A stretch of 64,000 nucleotides of DNA. Origin: Pyricularia pennisetigena (taxonomy: Eukaryota > Ascomycota > Sordariomycetes > Magnaporthales > Pyriculariaceae). The stretch spans positions 4,029,030-4,093,029 of the forward strand of contig NC_043740.1 of assembly GCF_004337985.1 (NCBI RefSeq), given 5' to 3'. A model generated the notes under the pieces. The model worked only from the letters and a program-made list of their open reading frames with translations, did not search any database and was not told the origin of the DNA. Made by a program: the position numbers and the translations under genes. Below, piece after piece: positions 23,616 through 34,250 of the stretch. The first letter of the stretch is position 1. Every line of letters begins with the position of its first letter.

Positions 23616-24578
23616 CTACTTCTTCCCCAATAGCATCTCCCGCAGTATCCGAATCTCCTCGTCCCGCTTCGCAAGCTGCAACTTGAGGTCATCCCGCTCC
23701 TTGGAAATCTCGGCGACGCAATCTTCAAGCTCCGAGATGCGATCAACCTTCTTCTGACGATACTTGGCAGCCGCAGCGTTGTTGCGACGCCGCTTGTCGG
23801 CCAAAATTTCGTCTTCATTTCCTTCAGGAGTGGCCTGCGCATCGCGCGTCCGTTTCCGGCCAGAGACCGAGGTCTTTACAGAGAAGACGGACATGGCGGG
23901 CGCCATCTTGTCCTTGGTAACTTTCTTGCTGTCCGTACCGCCGGGAGGCTTGTTCTCACGAACATGGTGGGACTTTGTGGGAACTGGAGTGTCACCAAAC
24001 TCGCTGCTGGCAAACTCCTTCGGACTAAGAGAGGAGACGCTAGAAGCAAGCGACGGCGTGTCCAGAGTCAAGAAGGAGTCGACAGGGCTGACAGAAGATG
24101 AGGGTTGAATGGTAGGGAAGAGTGGATTTTCAGAAGCAATAGACGGGTCCAGGACGAGCGTCGGGTCCCAAAATGAAGGATCCAGAATGGCAGTGTCAAC
24201 AGCCGCAGTGAGTGAAGACTGCTGCAGTTGGTTGTGATTGTCGGCGTCTTGGTTGAACTGGTGGAAATCAAAAGAGGTAGCAGGGTCGAGTGAGAGCGAC
24301 TGGGCAACAATGTCGTCCAAAGTCAGGCCGCCAACTCCCGCCGAGTGGTAGTGCGCGTCGTGGATCAGGCTAGTGAGACCGGAAGCGTCTTCTGCTGATG
24401 TCGGAACTGATGAGGAACACTGCCAGGAGGTCGGGGATGGCGGCTGCAGGATCGCCTGGTCTAATAGATCATTGTAATGTTTTGGGTGGCTTAGGCTTGG
24501 CGTATGCCAATTAGTTGTTGAGGGTGAATCGAGACATGGCCAACTGTTACTATCGACGATGTGCTCGTGTGCAGGCAC
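23616..24578 (-). CDS. bZIP transcription factor, start codon unresolved
   Basis: The open frame encodes 320 residues, but its first codon at 24578 is GTG and a stop lies seven codons further up. The first in-frame ATG would give only the last ~96 residues (from 23906). The ~220 residues before it look coding: acidic and Ser/Pro-rich with Phe/Trp, e.g. FWDPTLVLDPS and DSFLTLDTPSLASS, typical of an activation domain. The C-terminus is a clear bZIP: basic region KRRRNNAAAAKYRQKK, then a leucine zipper starting ISELEDCVAEIS and ending ILREMLLGKK. The N-x2-(A)A-x-x-Y/S-R pattern is of the Gcn4/CPC1/IDI-4-like class; the exact family is not certain. The real start is either non-AUG or in an upstream exon that I could not define. 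Short leader ATG frames lie at 24764-24729 and, overlapping the coding frame, at 24537-24511. Confidence 0.75.
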   Translation of the reverse strand: MPAHEHIVDSNSWPCLDSPSTTNWHTPSLSHPKHYNDLLDQAILQPPSPTSWQCSSSVPTSAEDASGLTSLIHDAHYHSAGVGGLTLDDIVAQSLSLDPATSFDFHQFNQDADNHNQLQQSSLTAAVDTAILDPSFWDPTLVLDPSIASENPLFPTIQPSSSVSPVDSFLTLDTPSLASSVSSLSPKEFASSEFGDTPVPTKSHHVRENKPPGGTDSKKVTKDKMAPAMSVFSVKTSVSGRKRTRDAQATPEGNEDEILADKRRRNNAAAAKYRQKKVDRISELEDCVAEISKERDDLKLQLAKRDEEIRILREMLLGKK

Positions 24579-26433
24579 GAAGTGGGCGGGGTGGCCTCAA
24601 GTAGATTTGAGGCCCAAAGTTTGGGTCTAAGGGGGGGAGCGTGAAGGCGGGCGTACAAAGGCCCTGGAGAACTGTCGCGATGTTCGTCGTCTATCGTTAC
24701 AAGCTGACCGGCTCGATGGTGGATAGGATCAAGAATGAACCAGAATGGCGGGGTGGCGACTCATTTAATACCTCAGGACGCCGCTGGCAAGATTCAGAAT
24801 TGGGTCCACTCGAGGAAGAATATCTATCCAATCAAAAGAAGCGGAATGCATGGGGAGGCTGCGAGTAAGATTTAAGCCGGGGCTAAGTTTGGACGCTTAT
24901 TAGGGGGATACCTTGGGATGCAACCTTTTTGGAAGGTTATCTCCGCCAGTTTTTCGTACCTCGATAACGGGCGCGCTTTCACCGACGAATGGCTAACTAT
25001 GATTCACAATGAATGATTTCCATATTTGGTTAGTGAGTTCTCATAAAGCTGGCATCATCGTCGCATCGCAACGAATAGGCAATGAAACGAAACCCACACA
25101 ACCAGGCTAGTTAAACATACAAAGGTTGCAGAGCACTTTGTATGATTACAGTCGGTAGAATCAAAGGCACCAATAACATGATGGATGCATGGAGTTTGCC
25201 CAGAATTGGCGATAATGGGCTTACGGAATATTTCGCCTTGGAAGAATAAGGTTGCTGGCAGCCCGGCTGACTGCGCACCATTCGTTGCTGTCAAGGTCTC
25301 CTTGAGCTGAACATGGGAGCAGTCAGCAAAAGCGACGAGTGGATTCCTCCCGACAGGGGGAACGGACATTTGTTGGCACACGCTGGTGCTCCGCCACCGT
25401 TAACCTATTCATTGCCGAGACTCGACAATTTAACGTCGGCAACAACCTCTGTCTGGGGAAACCGAAGTTCACATTGGTCAAGATGTTGTGTCACTAGAAA
25501 ATAACAATCTGGGAGCAGTCCGCCTTGGAAATTTGGCTTCATTTCTCATACCGGTACATTTATAAGATTGAAATAAGATCGAAAGAGCATTATAACGTAC
25601 AAATAAATCATGACAATGGATACTAAGACAGAGATGACTACAGTGATTGATTGATTACTGGGCAACCCACTCAAAAATCATCCCCTACCCTTGCTCTTAC
25701 TGGCTCTGCTTAGGCGGCCCAGTCACTTCGGTCGCGTCAGCAAGCTCTGTCTCCTTCTCGCCAGAACTGTTGGCCACAACCTCCCTGGCAAGCGGCTTAG
25801 CCACCGGTAAATCTTCTTTTGGATCGTTGCCAAGACGCCCATGCCTTTTCTGGCCCCGTTACAGTACTTGGTGCTCCTTCGACGCAGTAAGGACAGGGTT
25901 CGAATACACTAAATGCCGGCACCCAGGACTGTCGTCGGCCTCAGCGTCAGGTTGCAGGCTCCAAGGAAGCACCGCGGTTTGCAGTTCCAGAGGCCGCAGC
26001 ATGTTTGCTGCTGAGGCAGTGAGGGTTGTGCAAAGAACGGAGCGAGTGCTCTCTGTATCGTTGCTTTCGGAAACCATCATCATCATCATCATCACCACCA
26101 CATCATCTCTTATCTTGACATCTTCACCACATCTCTGTCATTGGGCTGAATTAGTTTGATACTTCTCCTTGTCTCTTCCACACTAGAGCCTATCTTGACA
26201 TATTGTTTGTCTAGTGGTCCTCGGAGACAATACAACGATCGACCCTACCCACGCAGCCTGACTTTAACTGACATTTGAGCCAATAGCTATTCTCGCTGAT
26301 ATCCAACTAAAGAAAGAAAAAAACTCCCACGACCTTGATAGTTCACCCAAGTTACTCACTCGTAGCTACAGGAAGACTGACAAAACAAGCTCCGTTACTA
26401 TATTTTCTTATTACTCACACAAACAGTTTCAAA
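24579..26433. other. Intergenic, divergent promoter region of bZIP and secreted-protein genes
   Basis: About 1.85 kb. A CAT trinucleotide repeat lies at 26077-26100. Weak minus-strand coding-like content occurs at 25690-26100 but is interrupted by a stop (see rejected items). No RNA gene seen. Confidence 0.4.
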
Positions 26434-27288
26434 ATGAAGTGCACAACAGCCGCCGCCCTGGTCTGTCTGGCCACCTCCGCCGCAGCCGCACCGACGCCTA
26501 AGCCGTTCATCCCCCCTAGCGACTTGTTCAAAGGTTTTAATGAGCTTAATGGAGAATCGGTCTACAATGGCTTGTTCAGCAAGGACGGGCCCAGCAAGGA
26601 TGCGTCCAAGAAGTTTGACCACAAGAAGACCATGCTGAAGCCCTACAAGTACGAAGACGCCCTCAAGTGGGACGGCTCTGGGTCTGAACCCTACGACTGG
26701 GGCTTCAACTGGAACCGCCGTCCCTTCAGGAATGACCATCCGGGCGAGAGCGAGGAGGACCGGAAGAAGAAGGAGGAGGACCGCAAGAAGAAGGAGGAGG
26801 AGGACCGGAAGAAGAAGGACGATGAGCGCAAGAAGGAGGAGGAGGAGCGTAAGAAGAAGGACGATGAGCGCAAGAATAAGGAGGAAGAGGACAAGAAGAA
26901 CAACGACAACAAGGGCGATTGGAAGATCAAAAACTTCAACCGCAAATGCTCCAACGGTGGCGACGGCAAAGACGAATCAAAGGACAAGGACTGCACCATC
27001 TCGTTTGAGATTGAACAGCCCGGCAAGTCCTCGAGCAAGTGCGAGTACAAGATTGACAACTTGCGCGCGTCCATCTCGAACCACAAGTGCAACGACAACG
27101 GCAACGAGTACAACATCGGTGCCCAGTGGAGCGACTTCTTCGGCGCCGACAAGGGCTTCACCACCCTCTCGGTCGTCGACCAGAAGAACAAGCGCATTGT
27201 CTGGCCCGCTTACTCTGACACGGAGCTCAAGAACGGCCAGAACTTCAGTCCTGACAAGACTTACAAGTCTCAAGAGGTTCCCAAGTGA
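26434..27288 (+). CDS. Secreted protein with a charged DRKKKEE repeat
   Basis: Single exon, 284 residues from the ATG at 26434. Residues 1-19 (MKCTTAAALVCLATSAAAA) are a textbook signal peptide. Residues ~20-105 are a folded-looking segment rich in Lys, Tyr and Trp (KPYKYEDALKW, YDWGFNWNRRPF). Residues ~106-160 are an imperfect tandem repeat of about 8 residues (EDRKKKEE / DDERKKKE), strongly charged and helical or disordered. The C-terminal ~125 residues contain four cysteines (near RKCS, KDCT, SKCEY and HKCN) in a mixed beta-type segment ending with LSVVDQKNKRIVWPAYSD. No transmembrane segment or GPI signal. I know no named family; a role at the cell surface or as an effector-like secreted protein is inference only. 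Confidence 0.8.
   Translation: MKCTTAAALVCLATSAAAAPTPKPFIPPSDLFKGFNELNGESVYNGLFSKDGPSKDASKKFDHKKTMLKPYKYEDALKWDGSGSEPYDWGFNWNRRPFRNDHPGESEEDRKKKEEDRKKKEEEDRKKKDDERKKEEEERKKKDDERKNKEEEDKKNNDNKGDWKIKNFNRKCSNGGDGKDESKDKDCTISFEIEQPGKSSSKCEYKIDNLRASISNHKCNDNGNEYNIGAQWSDFFGADKGFTTLSVVDQKNKRIVWPAYSDTELKNGQNFSPDKTYKSQEVPK
26746..26910 (+). repeat. Tandem codon repeat for charged EDRKKKEE units
   Basis: Imperfect 21-30 base units (GAG/GAC-CGG-AAGAAGAAG-GAGGAG) within the secreted-protein gene. They are suited to length change by slippage or recombination. The purine strand is the coding strand. Confidence 0.85.
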
Positions 27289-27658
27289 GCGTTCTGGTAG
27301 TTATATTCTTTCTTTTTCGTATTCTGATTTTTGTCTCTTTCATTTTCCCCTTTATTTTATGACCAAGGTTTCCTTTGTAAATTTTCTTGCGATTGATTTT
27401 TTTTTTTTTCTTTGCTATCGGACATATTCATTTTTATTGGGTTTCATGTATGGGAATCAGCTTTACGGCGTTACGGCGAAATAGGCGGCTCTATCAGCAT
27501 TGAGAGCAGTCTAGCTTGCGAAATATAGTCTCTTCATCTGTTCATCCTGTCTAGCTAGAGGATTGCATTCGTGAAAAGCCTGCACGGTTGATTCCAGGGA
27601 TCGAACGAGTTGAATTATTCCTAACCAAACAGTCCGTTTACCGTCCAAAAGATTCATA
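27289..27658. other. Intergenic between convergent genes
   Basis: T-rich 3' flank of the secreted-protein gene and 3' flank of the alpha-glucosidase gene. No gene. Confidence 0.5.
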
Positions 27659-30621
27659 TCAGAAACTAAAGTCAAAGTCGCCTTTCAAACTCCAGGGCCC
27701 CTTTACACGCACCACACCGATCTCATCGTCATAGACCATTCCCGGCAATCCGGCCTCCTTCTCCTGCCCAAGCACCAAGACCTCCTCCACAACCAACTCG
27801 GTATCAAAGCCCCAGTTACCCGACGCAGCAAACCGCTTTCCATCCCACGAGAAGTCGACCACGGTGACTTGATCCTCGGGGTTGACACTCTCCCCATCGT
27901 CCAGATACAGACTCCCGGTCGCGGTGCCATCCAGCCCCGGCGCAACAACGATGACGAAGTTCTCCTTGCGCAATTGGGCCGTCGTATTGGCCGTGCCGTG
28001 CTCCCGAAGAGGCAGAACCTTGCCGCCACGGATGTGCACGGGAATCTCATCCCAGCCAACATGCTCCTTTGCAACCATCTTGCCCCGTCCACGTTCCTTC
28101 TTGAGCGTCCAAAAGTCGTAAAAGATGTCATTGGGAAGGTAAAAGTCCAGTCTTGTTGCTCCTTCTTCCACGACGGGCGAGATTAGGACCTCAGCATCAG
28201 ACCCGAGGAACCACTGCGTCTCGACAGCAACCGCCTCACTGTCATCAGGGTAGACATAAAACACAGGTCTGACCACTGGCTCCCCTGAGGCGGTCTGTGT
28301 CCTCACGCCCGTGTACAGGAGGTCAAGCAGCCGATAACGGGTGCGGATCGCCTTCCTAGCGGTGGCGGCCACACTCTCCCAGAGGTAGAATTCCTGGTGC
28401 TGAGAGCCAAGGTCGGCATGGTTCCTGAAGAAAGGCTGGAAGGCGGCAGCGAGGGTCCATCGCTGACACATACGCTCCTCGGCATCGCCGTTGAAGCCGC
28501 ACACGTCTGACCCAACGACTGGCATGTTTTGTAGCGCAGCCGCAGCCAGCATGTGCATAATTGAGAGGCGGAGGTCTCGCCACGTGGACGTATTATCACC
28601 GAACCAGTGGGCAACCTGGTGTCCAGCCCCTGCGAAAGCGGATCGTGTAAGAACAAAGGGGCGGCGCGTCGGGTTGCGAGTAGCCAGGGCTTTGCGGGTT
28701 GTAAGTGCCATGGTCCCGCCGTAAAAGTTGTGTGTATCGTACTGAAATGAGCCGTCATGGTTGCTGATGTTGGTCCACAGTGTGCCGGCTGATAGATCGC
28801 CACGCCGGTTTTGGATCTTGTACTTGGGATATAGCAGATCGCGGTCCGGAAGGCCTTTCACTTCCGCTATCACTTTGTCACGGCGGCGAAGTTCTGGGAT
28901 CGAGCCATCCGTGTGCATGTTGTTGACACGGTTTATGAATTCCATCTTGATGCCACGGCTGCTTTCATTGTAATCCGGCTGAAATTCGGCCGGGAAGCCA
29001 GGGATGGGTCGTCCGGTGTTAGGCCGTGGCGGAAATGGTGGGTCTGGCGGGTTGTCCCCCTTGTCCTCCTCCGGGTTGCAGTCGACGTTCCCGCAGAAGT
29101 TTGACGCTTCGTTCATATCGTTCCACAGCCCATCCACATCAATGCCCGTCTCTGGGTCGAACCAGCGCAAGATCTCGTCGGTCCACCAGGCTTGCGTGTT
29201 CGGCGCAGTCCAGTCCGGCCAGACCACGACTCCGGGCCACTGTATTCCCAGGTAATGGCTTCCGTCGTCAGCCTTGAGAAAGACATCCTGAGCCGTGCCA
29301 CGCGTATAGGGTGCATAGTCGGCCTCGCGCGACACGGCCGAGTCCAGCATTGTGACAAACTTTTGTCCGCGGCCGTGCAGCGTGTCGATAAGTTGGCGCA
29401 TTCTGTCCATGGGGAAGCGGGCCTCGTCAAGGGTAAAGTCCTTGCGGCCGTCCATGGAGTCGATATCAGACCACAAAACGTCAAGCGGGATCTCGGCGGT
29501 GGATGAGTTGGCAACGACCTCGGCCAGCATGTAGACATCCCAATAGCCGTATTTACACTGGTGAATACCGAGCGCCCAGTAAGGCGGCATATCGGCGAGT
29601 CCGATGGTCTCGGCATACTGCCTGCTCGCCTCAGCTGGGCCTGGGCCGGCCAGGAAGTACAGGTCCAGGACGCCACCCAAGAGATTATACTCGAGGTACT
29701 GGCCGTCGGCCTCGGTGCGGTGTATTTTGACATCCATGCCGCCCGCATTGCGCAGGTAGACAGCGTGGGTGCCGGAACCGGGCCTATGGTCAAAATAAGT
29801 TGGGTGACCGCTGTACAGGTTTGCTTGGGACGGGTTGAAGGCCATGTCGGCGTTCCAGAGCGTGCGGTGATAGTTCCGGGTCGGTAGGCGGAAGCTGTCG
29901 GCATGCTCCCCTAGGCCGTAAATATTCGGGTCAGGAGGAAGTTCGGTGCGGAGGCGAATATATTGGTCCTCGAAGATGAGATGCTCGCGGGAGGTGTTGA
30001 AAAGAACCTCGCCATTACTGCTGCGGGTAACTGCGAAGGAAAATGGGGACTCTATGAGGTGGAAGGTGACTTCAGATTGAGATAATGAGGTCTTTTGATG
30101 CTGGGGACTAGGGATGATTGACTCTGGTATCTGGTAGGCTTGCTGCTTTGCGTCGTATATCTTGACATGCAGTCTCTTATCTGCAATTTTGAGGTCAGTT
30201 TATACTGGATCACGCGCACGCAGGATTCTGCCAGCAACCAACCTGTCTGATACTCAACAAGCAACTTCAGCTCGACCAAGTCCCTGCCGTAGACGTTGCA
30301 TGCCTCCCCAGCGAGCTTCAGATCCGCGATGAGGGACGAAGACGTCTCCTCCACATTGGAAGCCACATATCCAGGACACCCGGAAAGAGCATCGGCCGGA
30401 TCGGAAAAGCTGAAGATCTTATCTTGACACCATTGGGCAACCAAAGTGCGTAGATGGGCATCGAAGAACATCCAGATGGTAGCGGTTCCTAGAAAAAGGC
30501 CCAAGAGACAAGTTGTGAGGCCTTTTTTCCTTGCCGGTTTTGATTTGACTGGAGACTGCTGTTCTAGCAAGGCATTTCGCTGCTGCCGCTTTTCCTGGAG
30601 TTTGACATTTGGAGTTGCCAT
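27659..30621 (-). CDS. GH31 alpha-glucosidase, membrane-anchored
   Basis: Two exons, 30243-30621 and 27659-30180, joined by an in-frame intron (GTTGGT donor, TTGCAG acceptor) to give 966 residues. It hydrolyses terminal alpha-glucosidic bonds. Characteristic blocks are EYQTDKRLHVKIYD across the splice, YGLGEHADSFRLP, the catalytic nucleophile Asp in GLWNDMNEASNF (about Asp481) and the acid/base Asp in HWFGDNTSTW (about Asp655). The N-terminal ~35 residues are polar and basic, followed by one hydrophobic segment (GLTTCLLGLFLGTATIWMFF, about residues 35-54) and no obvious cleavage site. This predicts a type II membrane anchor with the catalytic domain outside or lumenal, instead of the free secreted form with a cleaved signal peptide common in fungal GH31 enzymes. 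ER glucosidase II is an alternative role but is usually soluble. Confidence 0.9.
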
Positions 30622-31210
30622 TGATGATGCTGTTCAAGGCTTTCTGGCCTGCCTATTACTGGGGACGTGTGGCATAGATTTAAGACCGGTTTGTTTCGCC
30701 AATGTAATGCAAGATGGGTTGATAACCTATTTATGCAGGATCTGTAGTACGCTGTGCAGTGTGGTTGGCGAGGTTGAGAGAATGAGCAGTTTTAGACATG
30801 GAGCTCAGGTACCAAAGAATGAAAAGCAAAGCGCCAAAAACGGCAGTACCTACCCAGGGTATGTACTGTATGTACGTAACAGTAAATGGAAGATATAGCT
30901 CTCTGCGCTTGGACCCCACACAGTACCCAAGTATGTTAGCTGTCCTGCTGGTGAAGGGCACATTTGACAGCGCTTGACTGGTACATTTCGACCACCGCTA
31001 GTACGGATTGGTCGAGGTACTACTGTACATACTCCCTCCGCACCAGGATGCTTAAGTCACTTTCGTGCGGGGAAACTCGATGAATCCACCCAAAGTCTCC
31101 GATTTTGAAACTTTATCCCACTTTGAAACTTAATCCCACTTTGTTCATCCGATAATTTTCTCCTTTGGTTGTTCCACAATGTACAGTACCTTCCAAGACA
31201 CACTATGCAT
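30622..31210. other. Intergenic between alpha-glucosidase and carboxylesterase genes
   Basis: Promoter region of the alpha-glucosidase gene and 3' flank of the esterase gene. A short direct repeat, ACTTTATCCCACTTTGAAACTTAATCCC (two similar halves), occurs at about 31110-31140. No gene. Confidence 0.45.
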
Positions 31211-33031
31211 CTACGGCTTGTGATCATAAGGTGCCCCCCTCAAACACGCATCATCCATCTCTCTCGTGCTCACATTTGCTATTACTCGCCCCAAATCCTG
31301 ACTCCCAAACCTCAACATCATGGCACCCTCCTCATCCCACACCCGCCTTGTCTGTGGCCACCACCCCAACCGTCTTAGGCCTCCCCGTGGATCCTCTGCA
31401 AAAGCAAGTAGGTGATCCTGGAGGACCTCGCTGACCCTCCTCTGCTCCTCCACACTACCCGGCCGAGTCCTGTCTTGATCAAATTTCCGTCCGTACGTAC
31501 CCATGGCAAAGGCAACATCGATTCCGTGAAATGCCCCCATCCAGGGGAGCACGGCGAGGTTGCTGTAGTTGCCCGCAAACTGATAGCGGTACGTTTCGAG
31601 ACCCGCTGTTACTCGCGCGTCGGTCGCGTTGCTTGCCAGGCAGACGAACTCTACCGTCAGTCGGTCCACTTCCGTCTGGTTCGGGCCGGCTGCTACGTCG
31701 CCGCGCGGATATCTAATTAGTGACGATTGTTCGTTCGCCGTGAGCGAGATTATGGCGGGGACCTTGGATACGAGGCCCTGTTCTGTGCGCTTTGTGTAGT
31801 TGTCAAAGACGGTCACGTTGTCTGGCCGCAGGCGGAAGAGAATCGACGGCTCAGTGCGATTGTCCTGATAGCGGCCGATGAAGCTGTGTGTGGTTCATCC
31901 ATCCTCGGCGTCAGCTGGAACGAGTACAAGAAAGCGGGAGTATACATGCTAGAACTAGAACAAGACGAGAGATACTCACTTGGTAATCAAAGTAGCAGGA
32001 ACCTGTCTCATACAATCAAGCTCCGCCTCGGGCTCTCCTGGAAAATCACAACCCAATCCTTTCGCTACAAATGTAAAGTTGCTTCCATTCATATCCTCAG
32101 GCGCCCCGTTTGCAACGGCCGCGCCGCTCTGCAGAAACAGCGCCGATGCCAGCACGTCATCGTGGTATGCGTAGTTGAGCGAGTCAACCAAGACTCCGCC
32201 CGCGCTCTGGCCCCAGAGGAGGATTCTATCCCTATCTCCACCGAATGCGCCGATGTTGGCATATACCCACTCAAGACCCATGCGAACATCCAGGAGGCCT
32301 AGGTTCTTACTGCCACCAGTTGCATATGGTGGTGGTGACGCCGCAAATGATGGAGCAGGTTCCAGACCGGCTGCGTTGGGGAAGCCAAAGATGTTGAGCC
32401 GGTAAGGGATGACGACTCCGACATGGGCCTGCGAGCGTGACACCCACTGCGCCGGGTTTTGGTATGGAACGTCGACGCCACCGACCTGGAAGCTGCCGCC
32501 TGGAACAAAAACCACCACCGGCAGTCCTCTTCTTCCCTCCCTCGCCGTCCCGTAGTCCCCAGTAATGTTCATCGGGGCCCAGATGGCAAGGTGCAAACAG
32601 TCCTCCGAGCTGCTCTGCGCGCTGGCGCCTGCCGTATGGCTCTGCCCGGCGCCGAGCCGAATGTTGAAGTCAGTGATGTTGGAGTTCCACACCGTAGGGT
32701 TCCGCGACTCAAACTGCGGGCATGGCGGCGGAAAGCGCCAGCTGTAGCTATGGCGGGTGCGTGATGCTGGGGGCGGAGACGGGGGCAGCCAGCGCCGCTC
32801 ACCGAGGGGTGGCAGGGCATAAGGGATGGAGCGAAACTCGCGCACGTTGTCATATGTTGGGTTTTGAAGGCCGGTAAAACTTCCAGTAATTGTGCGGACG
32901 GTAAGGCGCGGATCCATACTGTTGCTATACAAGGGAGTTTGCAGTTCTGCCTGCGCAATGGTGGTGTTCCCGAGGAGGAGAAGGAAAATGACATATGGGC
33001 ATGCAAGCCTCATGGTGATGGGGCCTGGCAT
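31211..33031 (-). CDS. Secreted type-B carboxylesterase/lipase
   Basis: Two exons, 31980-33031 and 31211-31883, with an intron from GTGAGT to CACACAG; 574 residues. The junction restores ITNFIGRYQDNRTEPSI. An N-terminal hydrophobic stretch ending GNTTIAQA is a signal peptide; a second ATG at 33013 would give a slightly shorter one. The alpha/beta-hydrolase type-B signatures are SEDCLHLAIWAP, the oxyanion block VVFVPGGSF and the nucleophile elbow LLWGQSAGG (Ser about 276). A likely catalytic His is in WMGAFHGID near the C-terminus, and the acidic member is probably in LTANEQSS. Several N-x-S/T sites fit an extracellular glycoprotein. The substrate ester cannot be told. Confidence 0.88.
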
Positions 33032-34250
33032 GGCGGTTGCGCCGAGGTAGATGCAGGTCTTGAACAAAAATCAACAAGACAAGTATGAAAAAAATCCGAT
33101 CTGAATGATTCTATATAGAAAGAAAACGACGATGGCACGATGGTTTGTAAACGATCAGAACTGATAACATACATTAAGCTGAGCTGATCCGAGCAAAAGC
33201 TGTATATCTAAATAATGGGACACGGAATGAAGCGTTAGTCTCAGTAGCAGCAATCGATCTTTTCACAATCGGTGGGCACATCTACCGAGATGACACGCCG
33301 GAGATGTCGTCGGACCACCGTGTGTCACCGAACCTACGGCTGACCACCTCTGTTGAAAGCGGGGACTGATAGAAAAGCAGAAGCATAGATGGCTGCAAGT
33401 TGTACAACAGATACCAGTACATATGCCGCATTGAAGCTTCCAAAAACGGGCTGTTCAGAACCATGGTTGACTCCTGCAATATCTGCCGTGTATGCATGGT
33501 GTGCAGCTGCCAGACCTATCATTTGACATCCTTCTTGCTGGACAATGAGACAATCGCATGTCGTCATCCCGGCACCCTGGCAATCCTTAAAGATGGCTCA
33601 GTATTAAAAGACTAAAAGCTTGCGATCTTCGCAAGATGACGTTCCTGCACACCGATATTGTTATGGTCCTCTTGTTGCAGTCTAGGGGGGGGGGGGCAAT
33701 TAATCTCAGGTAGAATGATCAAGCATGTCAGCATTTTATATTACTCGAATGGCGGGCTTAACACAGCTTCCTGTCAATGACAGGCAGGCATTCATTAATG
33801 ATTACCATACGAGTCCCTCCTGGTGTGGAGTCCTTGTTTGTGGTACTTGTTGATATGTATTCACTCGGATGGCCCTCCCTCTGACCCTTTGTTTCTTTTG
33901 TCTCAACCAACTTCTCAAGTGTTGATGTCACATTGTAGAGCACATGTGCATGCAAGTGGACAAGGGAATGTCAAGAAGAGGGGGAGAGAAGGGGTCATTA
34001 TTGACATGCAAACCCCCATAATGGCTCTTTTCGCGTTATTCGTATTATCCTGTATTCATGCTCCATTATTCGTAGTTCTCCCGCATTTTCGCGAAGCCGA
34101 GTCAGCTCCGTAGCTATTAAAATTAAATCACCTCGTCCAGAAATCGCCGGGACTTCCTTTCCAAGGAGGCACAGTAGACAAGTTTCTCCAGATCTATTGG
34201 TGTCATTCTGGCTTCCACACTTCCGAACTTTTTTGCCCAGCTAAACAACT
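33032..34250. other. Intergenic between esterase and C2H2 factor genes
   Basis: About 1.2 kb. A run of 10 G lies near 33686. Short open frames only, with no recognisable product. Confidence 0.45.

Noticed and set aside
25690..26101. Possible minus-strand gene with acidic C-terminal text
   Set aside because: One frame reads on both sides of an in-frame TAA, but there is no recognisable domain, and the Met run at the start comes from a CAT microsatellite. The plus-strand frame over the same bases is equally unconvincing.
26732..27484. Arg/Thr-rich plus-strand frame overlapping the secreted-protein gene
   Set aside because: It is a shifted-frame shadow of the purine-rich tandem repeat, with no independent support.
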